Assembly: GCA_022606135.1 (NCBI GenBank)
Contig: JABYQN010000005.1
Span: forward strand, 806,001-870,000
Direction of reading: 5' to 3'
DNA: 64,000 bases
From: Fomes fomentarius
Lineage: Eukaryota; Basidiomycota; Agaricomycetes; Polyporales; Polyporaceae
In this document: one piece after another, positions 10,384 to 21,561 of the stretch
Layout of the letters: each line of letters starts with the position of its first letter
Numbering within the stretch: position 1 is the first letter of the stretch
Notes under the pieces: generated by a model
Databases searched by the model: none
The model's input: only the letters and a program-made list of their open reading frames with translations
Told to the model about the DNA's origin: nothing
Made by a program: the position numbers and the translations under genes

Positions 10384-10475
10384 GACACTATGGCCGAGTG
10401 GTTAAGGCGACAGATTCGAATCGCGAGCTTATCTGTTTCCCTCTGGGAGCGCAGGTTCAAATCCTGCTGGTGTCG
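10384..10475 (+). tRNA. tRNA-Ser (anticodon CGA) with a 10-nt intron
   Basis: The acceptor strands GACACTA and TGGTGTC pair (one G-U) with a G discriminator. 'TGGCCGAGTGG' is the A box and D arm. The anticodon stem is ACAGA/TCTGT, and the loop TTCGAA...A places anticodon CGA at 10417-10419. About 10 extra bases (10421-10430) sit one base after the anticodon, the canonical nuclear tRNA intron position. The T arm is GCAGG-TTCAAAT-CCTGC (B box). The variable arm is long, as in serine tRNAs. The mature length would be 82 before CCA. It reads UCG codons. Confidence 0.88.
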
Positions 10476-10478
10476 TTA

Positions 10479-10483
10479 TTTTT
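10479..10483 (+). terminator. RNA polymerase III terminator
   Basis: A run of five T residues four bases after the tRNA-Ser gene, the usual Pol III stop signal. Confidence 0.7.
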
Positions 10484-11203
10484 CACCCTTCCGGTGTTTG
10501 AGTCTTAGTCCGAAGGTACCAGCCTTTCCAGGCAGTGGGATAGTTTTCATGGATTTAATCTTTCGCCCCTTATATCAGAACGCCTCAGTGGACAAGTGAC
10601 TGTAATCTTCAAGTTTCCTCAGCTTTGTCCGCCCGAGCCACTAAGACGGTGGTTGCATACTATTGTCCTCTTTGCCCTGGAGAGCATGGCGCCATATGAC
10701 TATTGGCCTAGTGACGATTTTGTTCTATTCCAGAGCGAGCTCGGACTACCCGACGTAATTGTGACGGTCACTCGGATCGGACGCCGGTGGACCCACAAGA
10801 GCATACAGTCTCAAAATACTCTGCTTTTCGTATTACCAACTCCGTCCCGCCTTATACTCCGCCCATCAGAATGTGATATTGCAATTGTTACTCGTCGCTT
10901 CCCCAGGTTAGCTCAGATGTCTCTCGTCACTGCCCTTGTTTGACGTTGATGTCTTTTGTTGCAAACAACTTCCTGAGGACAACACACCCAATGCTTCTCG
11001 TATCCATGCCGCTACGCCAGTCGCCGGTTCTACAATAACGTCCCCAGACAAGTCCCGCCTCTCGGGGCCGCTGCGAACCTTGTGCGGGACGGCCCGTAGC
11101 ACGAGGCGTATAAAGATCTGAGAAACTTTGTCATGCAGTTCTCCAGGGTACTCACGTTCATCTCCCCCCAACACAGTACTACACTGCTCAGCTTGTCGAC
11201 AGC
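10484..11203. other. Intergenic region, no gene recognised
   Basis: A plus-strand open frame of 115 codons (10596-10943) and a minus-strand frame of 88 codons (10908-11174) occur, but neither has a recognisable domain or a convincing splice partner. The promoter of the following orphan gene must lie at the right end. Confidence 0.4.
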
Positions 11204-12590
11204 ATGAGCTACGGACTCGACTTATCTCCGGCGCAGGCGCCTCTTAATTGCTTTGGCTCTAGGATTATGTCCAGAGACACACTATCATCTAGAATCCTCG
11301 CTCGAATCAGGCCGCGACACTACCGGAAGACTGACTACAACGAACGGTTACGCCTTGGTGATATCGCCATGTCCGAGGCTTGGGAGATCTTCGGAGGTTG
11401 TCAGCACTCGCTGTCATATGAGAAGCGTCTCATGATCCAGGCGCAGTTGAACAAGTGCGTATGTCGAGTCAACCTAGTCGCCTTTCGCTCACAATGCACT
11501 TTCTAGGCTACGGACCGAACGGGAGGGCCTTGGAAAGTTTACCGACTACAGAGGATCGCAACAAGCTGAGGTCGATGCACTATCTCGTGCGGGAGTATTC
11601 CGAGAGAATGCTATCAGGGTCCGTGCTATGGCTGCAGTGAGTTGTACTGCTGTGAAGGTCTCCAGTCATCAATATCTGAATGTCCTTCACAGCAAGCGCG
11701 AAAGAACTCTTTGGTTTCCCTCCCCGGCCAACAGTCGCAGCACGCTATCGCGTCGAGCACTAGCGTTCATCGCCCAAGCACTAGGGCCAGTCGCACGTCA
11801 GGGAGACACTCCGGAGTGTCTAGTGAACAGAGTCATCATTCCTCGACGCGTAGTACTCAGGCGTCCTTGTCCCGGGTCCCTACTAGAGACGACCAGCCCC
11901 TTGAAATGAGTATGTGACTTTCCTCCTCCGGAAATCTTTGCGCATCGCTCATCTTGGTCTCCACCACAGTACAAACCCGTGCAGGACCGATGACTTGGAG
12001 CCCAAGCCCTTCGCACAACGCACTCCAGATAGACCTCGGCTACAGGGCGTCCCCACGGCCACCCACCATGATGTCCACAGGTACCCCTCTGAGTAGCATC
12101 CTGAGCCTCGAGATACCGTTGGCGCGGTTCTCCCCACTCCAGACGTCCGCAGGTATGTGTCCTTCAGTTACCGTGTCGGACATTCAAAGCAGCGGACTCA
12201 TGCGGCACTGCAGTGTCGCTCTCGCCCACCGATTCCGTCGGAGCGTACTCCCTAGCCTCAGACGGCTTCCCTCGCCCCAGCCGTCGCCGAGCCGAACGTC
12301 GGAGCACCATCCAGACGAAGACGAGCCTCGGCAACTCGTCAGCGCCCGCATCGCGCAAGTCGACGCAGCAGTCTGGGCGCAGCGGCACGTACTCGAGCTA
12401 CGCCCGCCAGAGCCTCGAAGGCTCCGCGCGCCGTTCGAACACGGGGAGCGGCCAGTCCCACTCCTACCGTTCGGGCAGCCAGGACAGTCATGCACGGCGC
12501 CCGTACGTGCGCTCGCCAATGTCGTTGAGGACGTCTTCTGTGCCTCCCCGGCCCGGGCACACCTCTCTTCCGGGGTCTCCGCACTACTAA
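11204..12590 (+). CDS. Hypothetical Ser/Arg-rich protein
   Basis: I do not recognise this family. The model starts at 11204 ('MSYGLDLSPAQAPLNCFGSR'). It splices by a GT-AG intron after 'LMIQAQLNK' into 'LRTEREGLGKFTDYRGSQQA', then after 'IRVRAMAA' into 'QARKNSLVSLPGQQSQ'. Two further introns, including a short one of 37 bases, lead to the last exon ending 'HTSLPGSPHY' at 12590. The N-terminal 130 residues are charged and could be helical. The rest is low complexity, rich in Ser, Arg, Thr and His, with stretches such as 'SGRSGTYSSYARQSLEGSAR', and probably disordered. There is no signal peptide or membrane helix. Phosphorylation or nucleic-acid binding is plausible from composition only. The short fourth intron is the weakest part of the model. 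Confidence 0.5.
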
Positions 12591-12942
12591 CGTCGACGAG
12601 TATAGTGAGTGATCTCAAGACCATGTTCTCATGCAGAACGCTGACTTTATGCCTCCTCAAACAGATGTCTTCTCGTTCACGACAACGCACGCTCCCGTTC
12701 TGCAACATCATAGGGCGGTCTGAGCTGTACATAGTATCAGCCTTCACTACAAGAAAAACAAAGCAACGATATCACGCACCCCTACGTTTCCCCTTCACGA
12801 CAACACCACGCTTGTCACGTTCTGTATCTTTAGTAGATTGTAGATGACCGCTCATGATAGCTAGGATGTATTATACGACTGTATATGACTGCACGAATCC
12901 TCAGACTCTACGTACGAACTATGAATAAATTACCCGTTACGA
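12591..12942. other. Convergent intergenic region
   Basis: About 350 bases between the 3' ends of the Ser/Arg-rich orphan and the CLC gene. It is A/T-richer than its neighbours, consistent with 3' untranslated DNA of both genes. No other feature is seen. Confidence 0.4.
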
Positions 12943-15900
12943 TCATGATCGTCGAAACACCCTCCTACACCATGACCACACGTCGTCGGCCAAGCTACTC
13001 GTCCACATCCGCGCCTCGTCGAGTGCGCCATCGAAGCGCTGCTCGCTCCATGGCGACTGTGGCTCGTGGTGTTCGGCCATCGTGAAACGTAGGACGTCCT
13101 TGACGGTCACTAGGCCGGCCAGGGCGCCATGGTTCTCGACAAGGATGACGCGAGGACTGCGCACACGACAGTGAGTACAGATAGCAGTTGTAGCATAGGT
13201 GGTCAGCATACCCCATGCGTTTGAAAAGTTGCATAACAATTTCGAGCGGAAGCTGCGGCGACACTGTCAGCGGAGTCTGGGCATACAGTTAGTATAATTA
13301 CACTTGTAGCTATCGGGCTGTAGAGCATGGCATACCTGATTGACCCATGGCCATACCTTGAGTATGTCTGGTGTCGCAGTCGTCTCCATGATCTCCAGCG
13401 ATAAATCCTCATCGATACCAACTGCGGGGCCGGCAGTCACACCCGAGAACTCGGCCTCCAGTTGATCCTCCGAGTCCGATGCAAACGTAACGGGAGTGTC
13501 TCGACGGATATCTTGCACCATCCTTGCTTTCTCTGAGGAATCACGGGATGAGAAACGATAAAGGATGCTGCATTGGCATTGGATGCAGGAGACAGACGTA
13601 CCTAGGACATATAGCAACTCTGACCGGTCTATCCATCCCATCAGGATACGTCTGCTGTCTGCTGAGATGATTGGGAAGCCTTTGACGTCAGTCTTCGCAA
13701 GGATTCTCTCTGACGTAGTTTGTGAGCACTTGGAGCATCAATACCGATAGTTATGCAAGACTCACCTAGTTCTTGGACGTTCAATCCTGAGGCTGGCAAT
13801 GTCTGTAGATCTGTACGCATAACTTCGGATACTGCGACTCACGTGAGACGTATCGAAGGAAGAAACCGAGATTAAAACAAACCTGGCACATTGTACGCAT
13901 GGTCGTCTTTGTCAAGGAAAGGGTATCCGTTGAAGCGAATCATCTCGTCAGCTATGCCAGTGGTACCTAGGAAGTCGCCGACGGCTTTCGTGACCAGCAA
14001 CACGATCTATCTCGAGCATGAGTCTAGAACATGGAGCCCACAAAGCTCACTTTCGTACCATCGTGGGAAGGATGTAGGTGAGGGCTCCGGTGAGCTCAAA
14101 CATTATGACGACGACAGTGACCGTGAGCCTCATGACACCGCTGGACGCGCATCCATGTCAGTCCTCGTCATTATGATCGCTTGAGAGAACAGACCTGAGC
14201 GCAGCTGCCGCACCAAGTAAGGCATAGGTTCCAGGAGTGATACAAGGTACATCAGGAGGGCACACTGCGAATATGCCAGACTTCGGGTAAGCGCTGTGGC
14301 ACGCCAGTCTCAATCAGGATCGCACTATGGAGTGAGGCGAGGCACTCACGTATAGATCGCCTTCACTATGATTCCGACCATTCGCCCAAACGTAGCGCCT
14401 ATAGCCATAGACGGCACGAAGATTCCGGCAGGTACTTTACAACCATACGATATCACAACGAGACCTAAGCGAACGACAGTGGCAAGGAACAGAGAGTTCA
14501 CCATAGGCCACTGGTACAACGTTCTAAAGAGACGAGTGTAAGCAACACTTATGCTATGATGGTATATGAGCACGAGCTTACTGGCAGAGATGGTCGTAAT
14601 CGCTAGCGCCGTCGCATTCCCGGAAAAGGATAGCCATACTCTCGGTCATGTCGATGCGCATGAAGTGGTTGAACCAGCCTATCATGGCGGTGAAAGTGGC
14701 CAGCGTGACTGCCTCCGCTATGGGATAGTTGCCCAGATATTGCTTCCGGAAGGCGGTGACCTTGAGATTGAACTTCACCATGAAGGCCCCATATAGACCC
14801 TGGCACCCCATTATTAGCCACATGCCTCGATGCGTGGGAGTGTGCACGCACCCCAAAGATGCCAAGTATGATGAAGAATATGATCTCGAAGAAATGCCAA
14901 TCCCTGTCGTAGGTGACTTGGAACAATACAAGCTTCCCACTGCGGTATGGATTCATGGCCTATCGACCTCGTCAGACGCGATGCGAGGTCAGACCCGAAT
15001 GCCACTTACAGACAATGTGACAGTCGCGACCAATGCACAAAAAAAACTTCTCCACATGGTCTTGATGCTGAACACACTGCTCATTTCCTACGATGCTCAT
15101 CGTCAAAACGTGACGCTTCATCGGACACATTCACTGACCTCGATAGAAAACAGTACTCCACCAATGGGGGCACCAAAGGCAACTGCAACTCCTGCAGCAC
15201 TGGAAGCCGTCAGAATCTCTCGCATCTTCACTGAAATAGGCCGTATTAGATGGATATTGCTCGCGCAGCAGCGTACACGCTCGTACCTTGACTCCTCGAG
15301 AACCCCTTGAACAGACCAGCTATGACGTTCCCTATACAGCATGCGACGTGCACTGATGGTCCTTCTTTCCCAACTGAAAGCCCTGATGCGATGACCAAGG
15401 GCTGGAAATGGTTGGCCACGCGTCTTCCGGGACAGAGGCGCATGAAACGTACCAGCGTCACACTCTTGATGATGAGTGTCCAGAAGCCTAGGAAACCCTT
15501 CATGATGAACCCCGCGATAATGCACTTGATCTCGGATATCCCTGACCCTGCGGCGTACTTCGCTAGCGACCGCACTAGGTGTGCAGCAACGAAGGAGAAA
15601 GCAGCCTGGGAACGCGTCAATGTTCGAGGAGGGATTCGGTAAGGGACCAATACGTACAGCAAACAAGACATAGATGGCCCACCGCGCGGGCATAACATCA
15701 CTCCACTGGTGCCATGCCTCGCATGTATCATCGTCCCCGCCCTCAATCTCCCAACAACAGAACTGCTGGTTCAACCACCACCCGTCCGAACAGTATCCCA
15801 TCTTGATGTCCGACAGCCATTCCGTCGCAATGGATATGAGAGCCGCGTTGAATCCAATGGCAAGTCCTACGAGCCCGCGGACATTGGAGTAAGCACTGAA

Positions 15901-16344
15901 TTCAGTGCACGGGTTTCTGATAGAGGACGTGCAGAGCGTGGGGGGGGATATATTTGGCCACTCACCTACGAGACTAACAACGAACCAACTCTGCCCTGCG
16001 TGCGCGACCTTCAACAGTCGAGACCATAATGAAGCAAGGGAGACTTCTCCGCGCGCCCCCCGATGCGGTGTGTATGACGACCTCCGTGCGGACCTGAGTC
16101 GTCTATTCCGTTCAATGATCGAGTCTTGTATCCAATCTACGGCAAGGGTTCATGAGCATGATACTTGGCCTCGGCAAGACGAGCTGACCTATGGTAGTGA
16201 AGTCCTCATACCGCCTGCGCGTAGATGAGGGATGGGTGAACGAACCATGGATAGAGGAAGGTGCACGCACTGGACCCGTTCAAACACCTCCTCTCCACCG
16301 TGATGTCTTATGTCATTATACTGCGTCGATTGTTCACGAGACAT
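12943..16344 (-). CDS. CLC-type chloride channel / chloride-proton antiporter (Gef1-like)
   Basis: A multi-exon gene on the minus strand. The model starts at 16344 with '[20 protein letters not shown]', which splices into '[19 protein letters not shown]'. Family landmarks appear in order: '[15 protein letters not shown]'; '[18 protein letters not shown]' (GSGIP-equivalent selectivity motif); '[19 protein letters not shown]' (GKEGP motif with the gating Glu); '[18 protein letters not shown]'; and '[19 protein letters not shown]' (GxFxPxxxIGA). The C-terminus has CBS-domain sequence, including '[11 protein letters not shown]', and a TGA at 12943-12945. Fungal CLCs of this type act in Golgi, endosome or vacuole membranes, providing counter-ion flow for the V-ATPase. 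A V-ATPase subunit gene lies about 2.5 kb away. Between 14 and 16 kb the many short introns make exact exon ends uncertain, but no frame break is needed. Confidence 0.87.
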
Positions 16345-17756
16345 ACAGAGGTGCTGCTATCATGAAACTCAACCCAAGATTGCTGCTGAGAGGAGGTACG
16401 CAGAGGACAGCTTGGGTCGTACTAGTAGTAGTGGACGTGGAGTGTTGAAACAAGCGCCGAAATCTTGGGCGCGGGCACTACTAGTAGTAGTACTGGTAGG
16501 CGTGACGTCCATATATGATTCTGTACATTCCCCTGGGCTTTCCATTGCTATCGCATGTACCTGTTTTCATATCGCTTGTCTGGGCTTAGCAGGATATGAT
16601 TCAGGCGACGGTCCACTTCTACAAACGCCAGGTGAGTACTGAAGGAATAGTCCAGACACTCAGATGATGTGAGCAGCGTGAACGAGAAGGTCCCTTTTCA
16701 AGGTTAACACTCGAGTTATAGACTCGTCCAGACTCCAGTCCGAACATCACCCCCGACTTGGTTTGACATATGATTCAGCTACAGTACATGTCCCCGATGT
16801 CCGGTGTCTCCATTTCGACAAGGCGGCTGAGGAATACTATCCCGGTGGATCCGGTATCGTGAGGCTGTCTCACACATACAGCTGTTCAGGTGGCAAGCTG
16901 AGCGCTGAGCATTCGTAGTTAGTGAAATGCGCGCGGTTGCTATCCCATCGTGTGTTTCCATACGGGAAAATAGGGACAACGAGTCAGGGGGATGCTGACC
17001 GCGCCCAGACATCATGCACGGGCAAGGCATCATACCATGAGAATATGACTTTCACTTGTGGGCGTATATTGGATACACGATTCAAAACACTCACCGCACA
17101 ACTACTACCATCTCATACTGCATCTCACGGGACGCCAGGTCTCCACCGCCGCTCGGCGCTGAAGAACCCCTAGTCGAGCCAACACTGCATGTGCCCAATG
17201 ATGTTGAATAGCAAGCGGGCGTATAGGTCGTAGCGTGTTATGTACTGGCTAGTAGAGGTCCTGCCTTAGGAGTCGGCAGTGCGGCACGGCGTTTGAGTCA
17301 GGACCGTGACGGGAGTAGGAGTACACATGGGGTACGCCCTAGACGAAGTTGACATAACCATCATCGCGCCGCCCGATCAGCCGCTCTCGAAGACGGCAAC
17401 CAGCAAGCTTGCATAGAATATCGTTGAACGAGGCTGTCGCCTCGTTCATGATCGGCCGTTTTATGTGCGCGCAACGAGATCGTGTGGCATGAAGGTGAGA
17501 TTTGAGTCACGGTATTCCTGCGAAACCTCCAAGCTGTAAGTATCGCGATCATGTATTTTCCGACATGCAGCCATCACTCAAACCTAGCGCATAATGCTCT
17601 GAATACTATCCTAGGCGAGCGCGAAAATACACACCCAACGGCGAATAGACCCCTTTGTGGCGGGTAGGAGGTATGTCTTGTAGATTCGAACTGTCTGTAA
17701 ACAAATGAATATATGCATCGCATGCAAGGATGCAAGACAGGCAGGTCGCGTCATCG
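16345..17756. other. Intergenic region, possible relic exon
   Basis: This separates the CLC start from the 3' end of the Arl gene. A plus-strand frame of about 85 codons is open at roughly 16680-16920, including 'VPDVRCLHFDKAAEEYYPGG', but it has no start codon and no recognisable family. Short inverted repeats of the ACTAGTAGT type surround 16420-16500. No complete gene is supported. Confidence 0.35.
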
Positions 17757-18751
17757 TCAACGTCCATCGCCTTGCTCATCCCTGAAACAGCAAATCAGCG
17801 AAATACAATTATATAGTTTTACATCAAGAGCATACTGACCGACGTCGGCTATTCTGCACTCGAATGAACAACCAGTCAACCGCTGCCCTGACCCCAGTAC
17901 TGCCGTAGGACAGTCATTCGTCAACTACCATAGGAACGAATGAACAGGCAGCACATACCCTTCCAGCGCGGATATACCCATAACATCCAAGCTCGCTATC
18001 CGCTCGGCACTATGTTGCACATCCACCTCTTCGCCATAGCTTCTCCTCGCGCTGTCGAGTTTCCGCCGGTACCATTCTTCATAGTCGTTGCGGATCTCCT
18101 CCACCGAGAGGCTGTTAGGACTATCTTGCTTGTTTGCGAGCAGTAATAAAGGAACACCAAGGATCTGCGGCGCAGAGAGGACGGAGTCTTATGGCCCTTG
18201 CTTGCCATCAACACGAGGCAATAGGGATTAGAGAAGATCACACATACCGAACACTTCCCAACCTTCATTCAATCGTTCTCGGTCCTCCGCGTCGAGGACG
18301 AACACGACCGCATGACAGTCGTCGTAGTATCGATGCCATATTGAACGGATGCCTCGTTGTCCACCCAGATCCCAGAACTTGAGTATGGTCGATGGCAGGG
18401 TGATCTTGCCCACTATTCAGGAGCGGACGCGTTGTGTGATCAGGGCGTGTTACAAACGTTTGGACACGACACTCACTGTTCTGCCCGACTGTGGGCGCAA
18501 TCTTGTCCGGAGATAGTCCGGGAGTATCGGTGTATAGTGTCTTTATCTTCTCTAGTAGCGTCTGATTGCAGTTATATAACTCTATTCCGTGTACTGAGGT
18601 GAAAGTACTCACTGTCTTCCCTGCTCCGTCCAGTCCGATGATGATTACCGAGAACTCCTCCTTCCTAAGGACTGAGCACGAGCAAACATGTAAGATCCAA
18701 CAAGACACACCTCGTAAGATACTCGTGAAGCCCCTTCAATAGATGATACAT
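17757..18751 (-). CDS. ARL3: ARFRP1/Arl3-type small GTPase
   Basis: An Arf-related GTPase acting at the trans-Golgi. It starts at 18751 with 'MYHLLKGLHEYLTRKEEF'. Introns are removed to give 'IIIGLDGAGKT' (P-loop), 'TLLEKIKTLYTDTPG', 'KIAPTVGQN' (switch I), 'ILKFWDLGGQRGIRSIWHRY' (switch II, with WDxGGQ), 'VFVLDAEDRERLNEGWEVF', 'LGVPLLLLANKQDS' (NKQD guanine motif) and 'MGISALEGAAVDWLFIRVQN'. It ends 'RRRDEQGDGR'. The PTVGQN signature and the Met-Tyr start without a Gly2 myristoylation site are typical of yeast Arl3 and animal ARFRP1. That family is targeted by N-terminal acetylation and Sys1 (established for the family). The gene is divergent from the V-ATPase c'' gene with 79 bases between start codons. 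Confidence 0.9.
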
Positions 18752-18830
18752 CGCTAATCCACAGTGTCAGTACACACGCGACTTGCTGCCAGACTGATGA
18801 TGTCGAGTCTATTCCCTGAAGCGCTCATCC
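18752..18830. promoter_or_regulatory. Compact bidirectional promoter (Arl3 / V-ATPase c'')
   Basis: Only 79 bases lie between the two divergent start codons, so both 5' untranslated regions and core promoters must share or overlap this stretch. No obvious TATA box is seen. The promoter role is inferred from geometry. Confidence 0.6.
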
Positions 18831-19916
18831 ATGACGTTGAGCAGCGCGCCTGCACAAACAGGCCCAAATACGCGTCCGGGCGAGGCGGTCGTCACCGCCA
18901 ACGTCGAGCGGCTCAACACCACTACTAGCCCCGCCACGATGGGCTTGTATACGTCGTACTTCTCCTATGGACTCCCCACATTCTTTGCTCTAGTCGTTGC
19001 GCTTTATCTGCTATTCACTGGTTCGTCTTGATGCTGAGGCCATACGCGAAGTGACGTTTACCATGAACGCTGTAGGGTCCGGAGAGGCTTTCAATGTTGG
19101 GCAATTCCTCGAAGAAACGAGCCCGTACGCATGGGCATCTACCGGTATAGGTCTTTGCATAGGCTTGAGTGTGTTAGGTGCAGGGTGGTACGTGCAACCT
19201 TCATGACGTGCTAGGCGCCCTGTCCTCAGCTCCTGTCGCGGTGCAGGGGTATCTTCATCACAGGTGCCTCAATCCTTGGTGGAGGTGTGAGAGCACCGCG
19301 TATCCGGACGAAGAACTTGATCAGGTATGTTGATAACCATACGTCTGTAAGGCATGGCTTCTAACCTGGGGCCAGTATCATCTTCTGTGAGGTCGTGGCC
19401 ATTTACGGTGTCGTATGTCAACGCACTCCTCCACTCTCAACATATATCTGACACCCAGTGATAGATCATCGGCATCGTGTATTCTGCTCGCGTCACCTCT
19501 GTCGTCGATACTCTCCTCTACACGCGCGAGAACTATTTCACAGGTACGTACCGCGAAGACTGTATACAAACCTTTATTCACTTTCTGAGCTAGGGTATGC
19601 GCTGTTCTGGGGAGGGCTCACCGTCGGCGCATGCAATCTCCTCTGTGGTATCTCCGTCGGTATCGCAGGCTCAACAGCCGCCCTCGCAGATGCCGCTGAT
19701 CCCGACCTGTTCGTCAAGATTCTCATTGTCGAGGTGTTTGGCAGTATCATGGGTCTCTTCGGTCTCATTGGTGCGTATATCGTTACATGATGCTCTGAGT
19801 CATTAAGTTGACATCACACTACGCATCCAGTGGGTCTGCTCATGATTGGTCAAGCAACAGAGTTTACCGCTGCTGCGGTGGCATCGCCGGCAGTCGTGTC
19901 GCCATTTGTGCATTGA
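18831..19916 (+). CDS. VMA16: V-type proton ATPase subunit c'' (proteolipid)
   Basis: A membrane proteolipid of the V0 ring that carries protons into vacuole, Golgi and endosome lumens. Spliced exons give '[20 protein letters not shown]', '[20 protein letters not shown]', '[20 protein letters not shown]', '[13 protein letters not shown]' (membrane Glu, the proton-binding residue in this subunit), '[10 protein letters not shown]', '[20 protein letters not shown]', '[20 protein letters not shown]' and '[12 protein letters not shown]'. The stop is TGA at 19914-19916. The model is about 210 residues with five hydrophobic segments, matching the c'' form, which has one more than subunit c. All six introns are GT-AG and in frame. 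Translation could start at 18831 ('MTLSSAPAQ') or at the internal 'MGLYTSYF'; the upstream start is chosen for its longer lumenal N-terminus. Confidence 0.92.
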
Positions 19917-20790
19917 GTCCAGTAATCGCTGTTACTAATGTCAATAATACCCCTGGACGCTCCTGCGCTTGCGTAGGCTCGTGAGTATCGCGCGACCCTC
20001 TTGTGTACGTTGAAGGTTCGTCTGTCCAGGATGATGTGATACCTCTCTTTGTGACACCCGAGGGTAACTATCGTTCATCGATACCGTTAAGCTTTGAAAT
20101 CAATGTTGATGGATGGGATATCTATGCGGTCCGCGTTCGACCGCCCAGCGAGAGGAAATGTAGGTATGGGTGATCATCGGTGAACTGTGTTTCGCTCCCT
20201 GGACCCGTTGCAATTCGCATGCTGGCCTCGTTAAAACCTCCCTGTTGATGGTTCTGAAGTGCGAATTGCTGTTCGCCACCTGTAGACCACGCGCATGCAA
20301 CATGGTTTGATGTCAGGACCCAGTATGTGACCTTTATTGACGTACTTCCACGCGCGAGGTTACTCAGACTTTCCCCAGATAGATAACCTAAGTGACTCGG
20401 CAGCCGTGGCGGCTTGCCGTGGTTCGCATGCTAAATGTTGATCGAGAGCCCCTCCTCGGATACAGTGCATGCAGCTCGCGTATCTTTACTACAGATTTAC
20501 TGCCGTGCTTGTGCGAGTCTGTTCTAGGTATCGGAATGTCGGTACAATGCTTTGACATAAGCTTCAAACCCTCCCGACAATGTACTGCCAGTCCACAATT
20601 ATGGACATGCATCACGGCGTACCTCTTTGTAAGCGAACTCTCCACCGGACGGGGCCGCTTGTTTGATAGGCCCCCTATTCCCCAGCAGTCACTGATCGTC
20701 TTATAGTTGGTTCTTCCGAGTGACCCCCCTGTCGGTGGGCTTGCCTCTTCTCCTCCCCCCTTCCTCCCGCCGGGTCCGGGCCCCATCGTT
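19917..20790. other. Intergenic region, no gene recognised
   Basis: About 870 bases with short overlapping frames on both strands. A plus-strand stretch near 20020-20160 is open for some 45 codons but has no start and no motif. The right end must carry the promoter of the zinc-knuckle gene. Confidence 0.4.
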
Positions 20791-21530
20791 ATGCCACCTC
20801 GAACCCATGCTGCGCCCCGCTGCTATCAATGTGGTGATTGTAAGTGGTGTGGATGCGTTCAGCCGTATTTCTTGCGCTGATGATATCTGATATACTAGTT
20901 AGTCATCGGACCACGGAGGTACTTCACGAGAGAGATTGTGTTTCAACTGTCGCCAACCGGGCCACCAGTCATCAGCTTGCCCAGAACCGCGCCGCGTGCC
21001 CAATAGGACTTGCGGAGGCTGTCGTCGTAAGGGCCACGTTGCAGATAACTGTCCCTACAAGGATGTACGCAGTAATCGATTCAGGTGCTCTTCCACGCTC
21101 TCACGTCTCATGGATTCTGTAGGAATGGGTGTGCAAAAATTGCAACGAAAATGGCCATGGTCATTGGCAATGCTCGAAGCCCAAAGGGTATCTCCACAGG
21201 CACTGTCACATATGTAACACGATCGGGCATCTTGCCAGGGATTGCGCCAATCGCCCAGTAAGTTGCCTTCTTGTGTCCCTTAGACTAATTAATGTTACTC
21301 ATGCTCCCAATACCCATCGACACAATACTGCGCACCAGCCTTGCCCACGTTGCAAAGTTCATGGACACCCCGTGAGCGCCTGTCCTCTTCCGAAGAAAGG
21401 CAAGAAGAAGCAGAGGCAACAGCGGAACTGCTATTCTCGCGGCGGCCGGCGTAATCAATCAGAATGCTCCCAGAGAGCCCGGGCAGTGAGTGGCCTTTCA
21501 GTTTATCGCTATGGCCTATGCGCATCCTAA
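20791..21530 (+). CDS. CCHC zinc-knuckle protein
   Basis: It starts at 20791 ('MPPRTHAAPRCYQCGD'). Zinc knuckles of the form CX2CX4HX4C follow: 'CFNCRQPGHQSSAC', 'CGGCRRKGHVADNC', 'CKNCNENGHGHWQC', 'CHICNTIGHLARDC' and 'CPRCKVHGHPVSAC'. An incomplete first copy is 'CYQCGD' and a possible partial last one is 'CLECGSHEH'. Introns after 'NCPYKD' and 'DCANRP' keep frame. Such proteins bind single-stranded nucleic acids; Gis2/CNBP and Air1/2 are relatives of this type. The join between exon 1 and the second knuckle is unresolved: no acceptor near 20900-20935 keeps frame cleanly, so there is either a missed microexon or a small indel. Reading through the last donor gives the stop at 21530. Using that donor instead joins this gene in frame to the downstream co-chaperone. 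Confidence 0.65.
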
Positions 21531-21561
21531 TACATTTCCTCCCAGACAACTTCGCAGACCA

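Noticed and set aside
10596..10943. 115-codon open frame after the tRNA
   Set aside because: No domain recognised, no upstream promoter or intron evidence, and it overlaps an equally open frame on the other strand at its end.
12184..12747. 187-codon minus-strand frame and the 297-codon plus frame at 11954-12847
   Set aside because: Both overlap the Ser/Arg-rich exon; the chosen frame has the more protein-like Ser/Gly/Arg composition and splices consistently with upstream exons. The plus frame is used only for its first part, up to the 37-base intron.
14729..15310. 193-codon plus-strand frame
   Set aside because: Antisense to conserved CLC exons on the minus strand.
16680..16920. Open plus-strand frame of about 85 codons without start
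   Set aside because: No start codon, no recognisable family and no convincing flanking exons.
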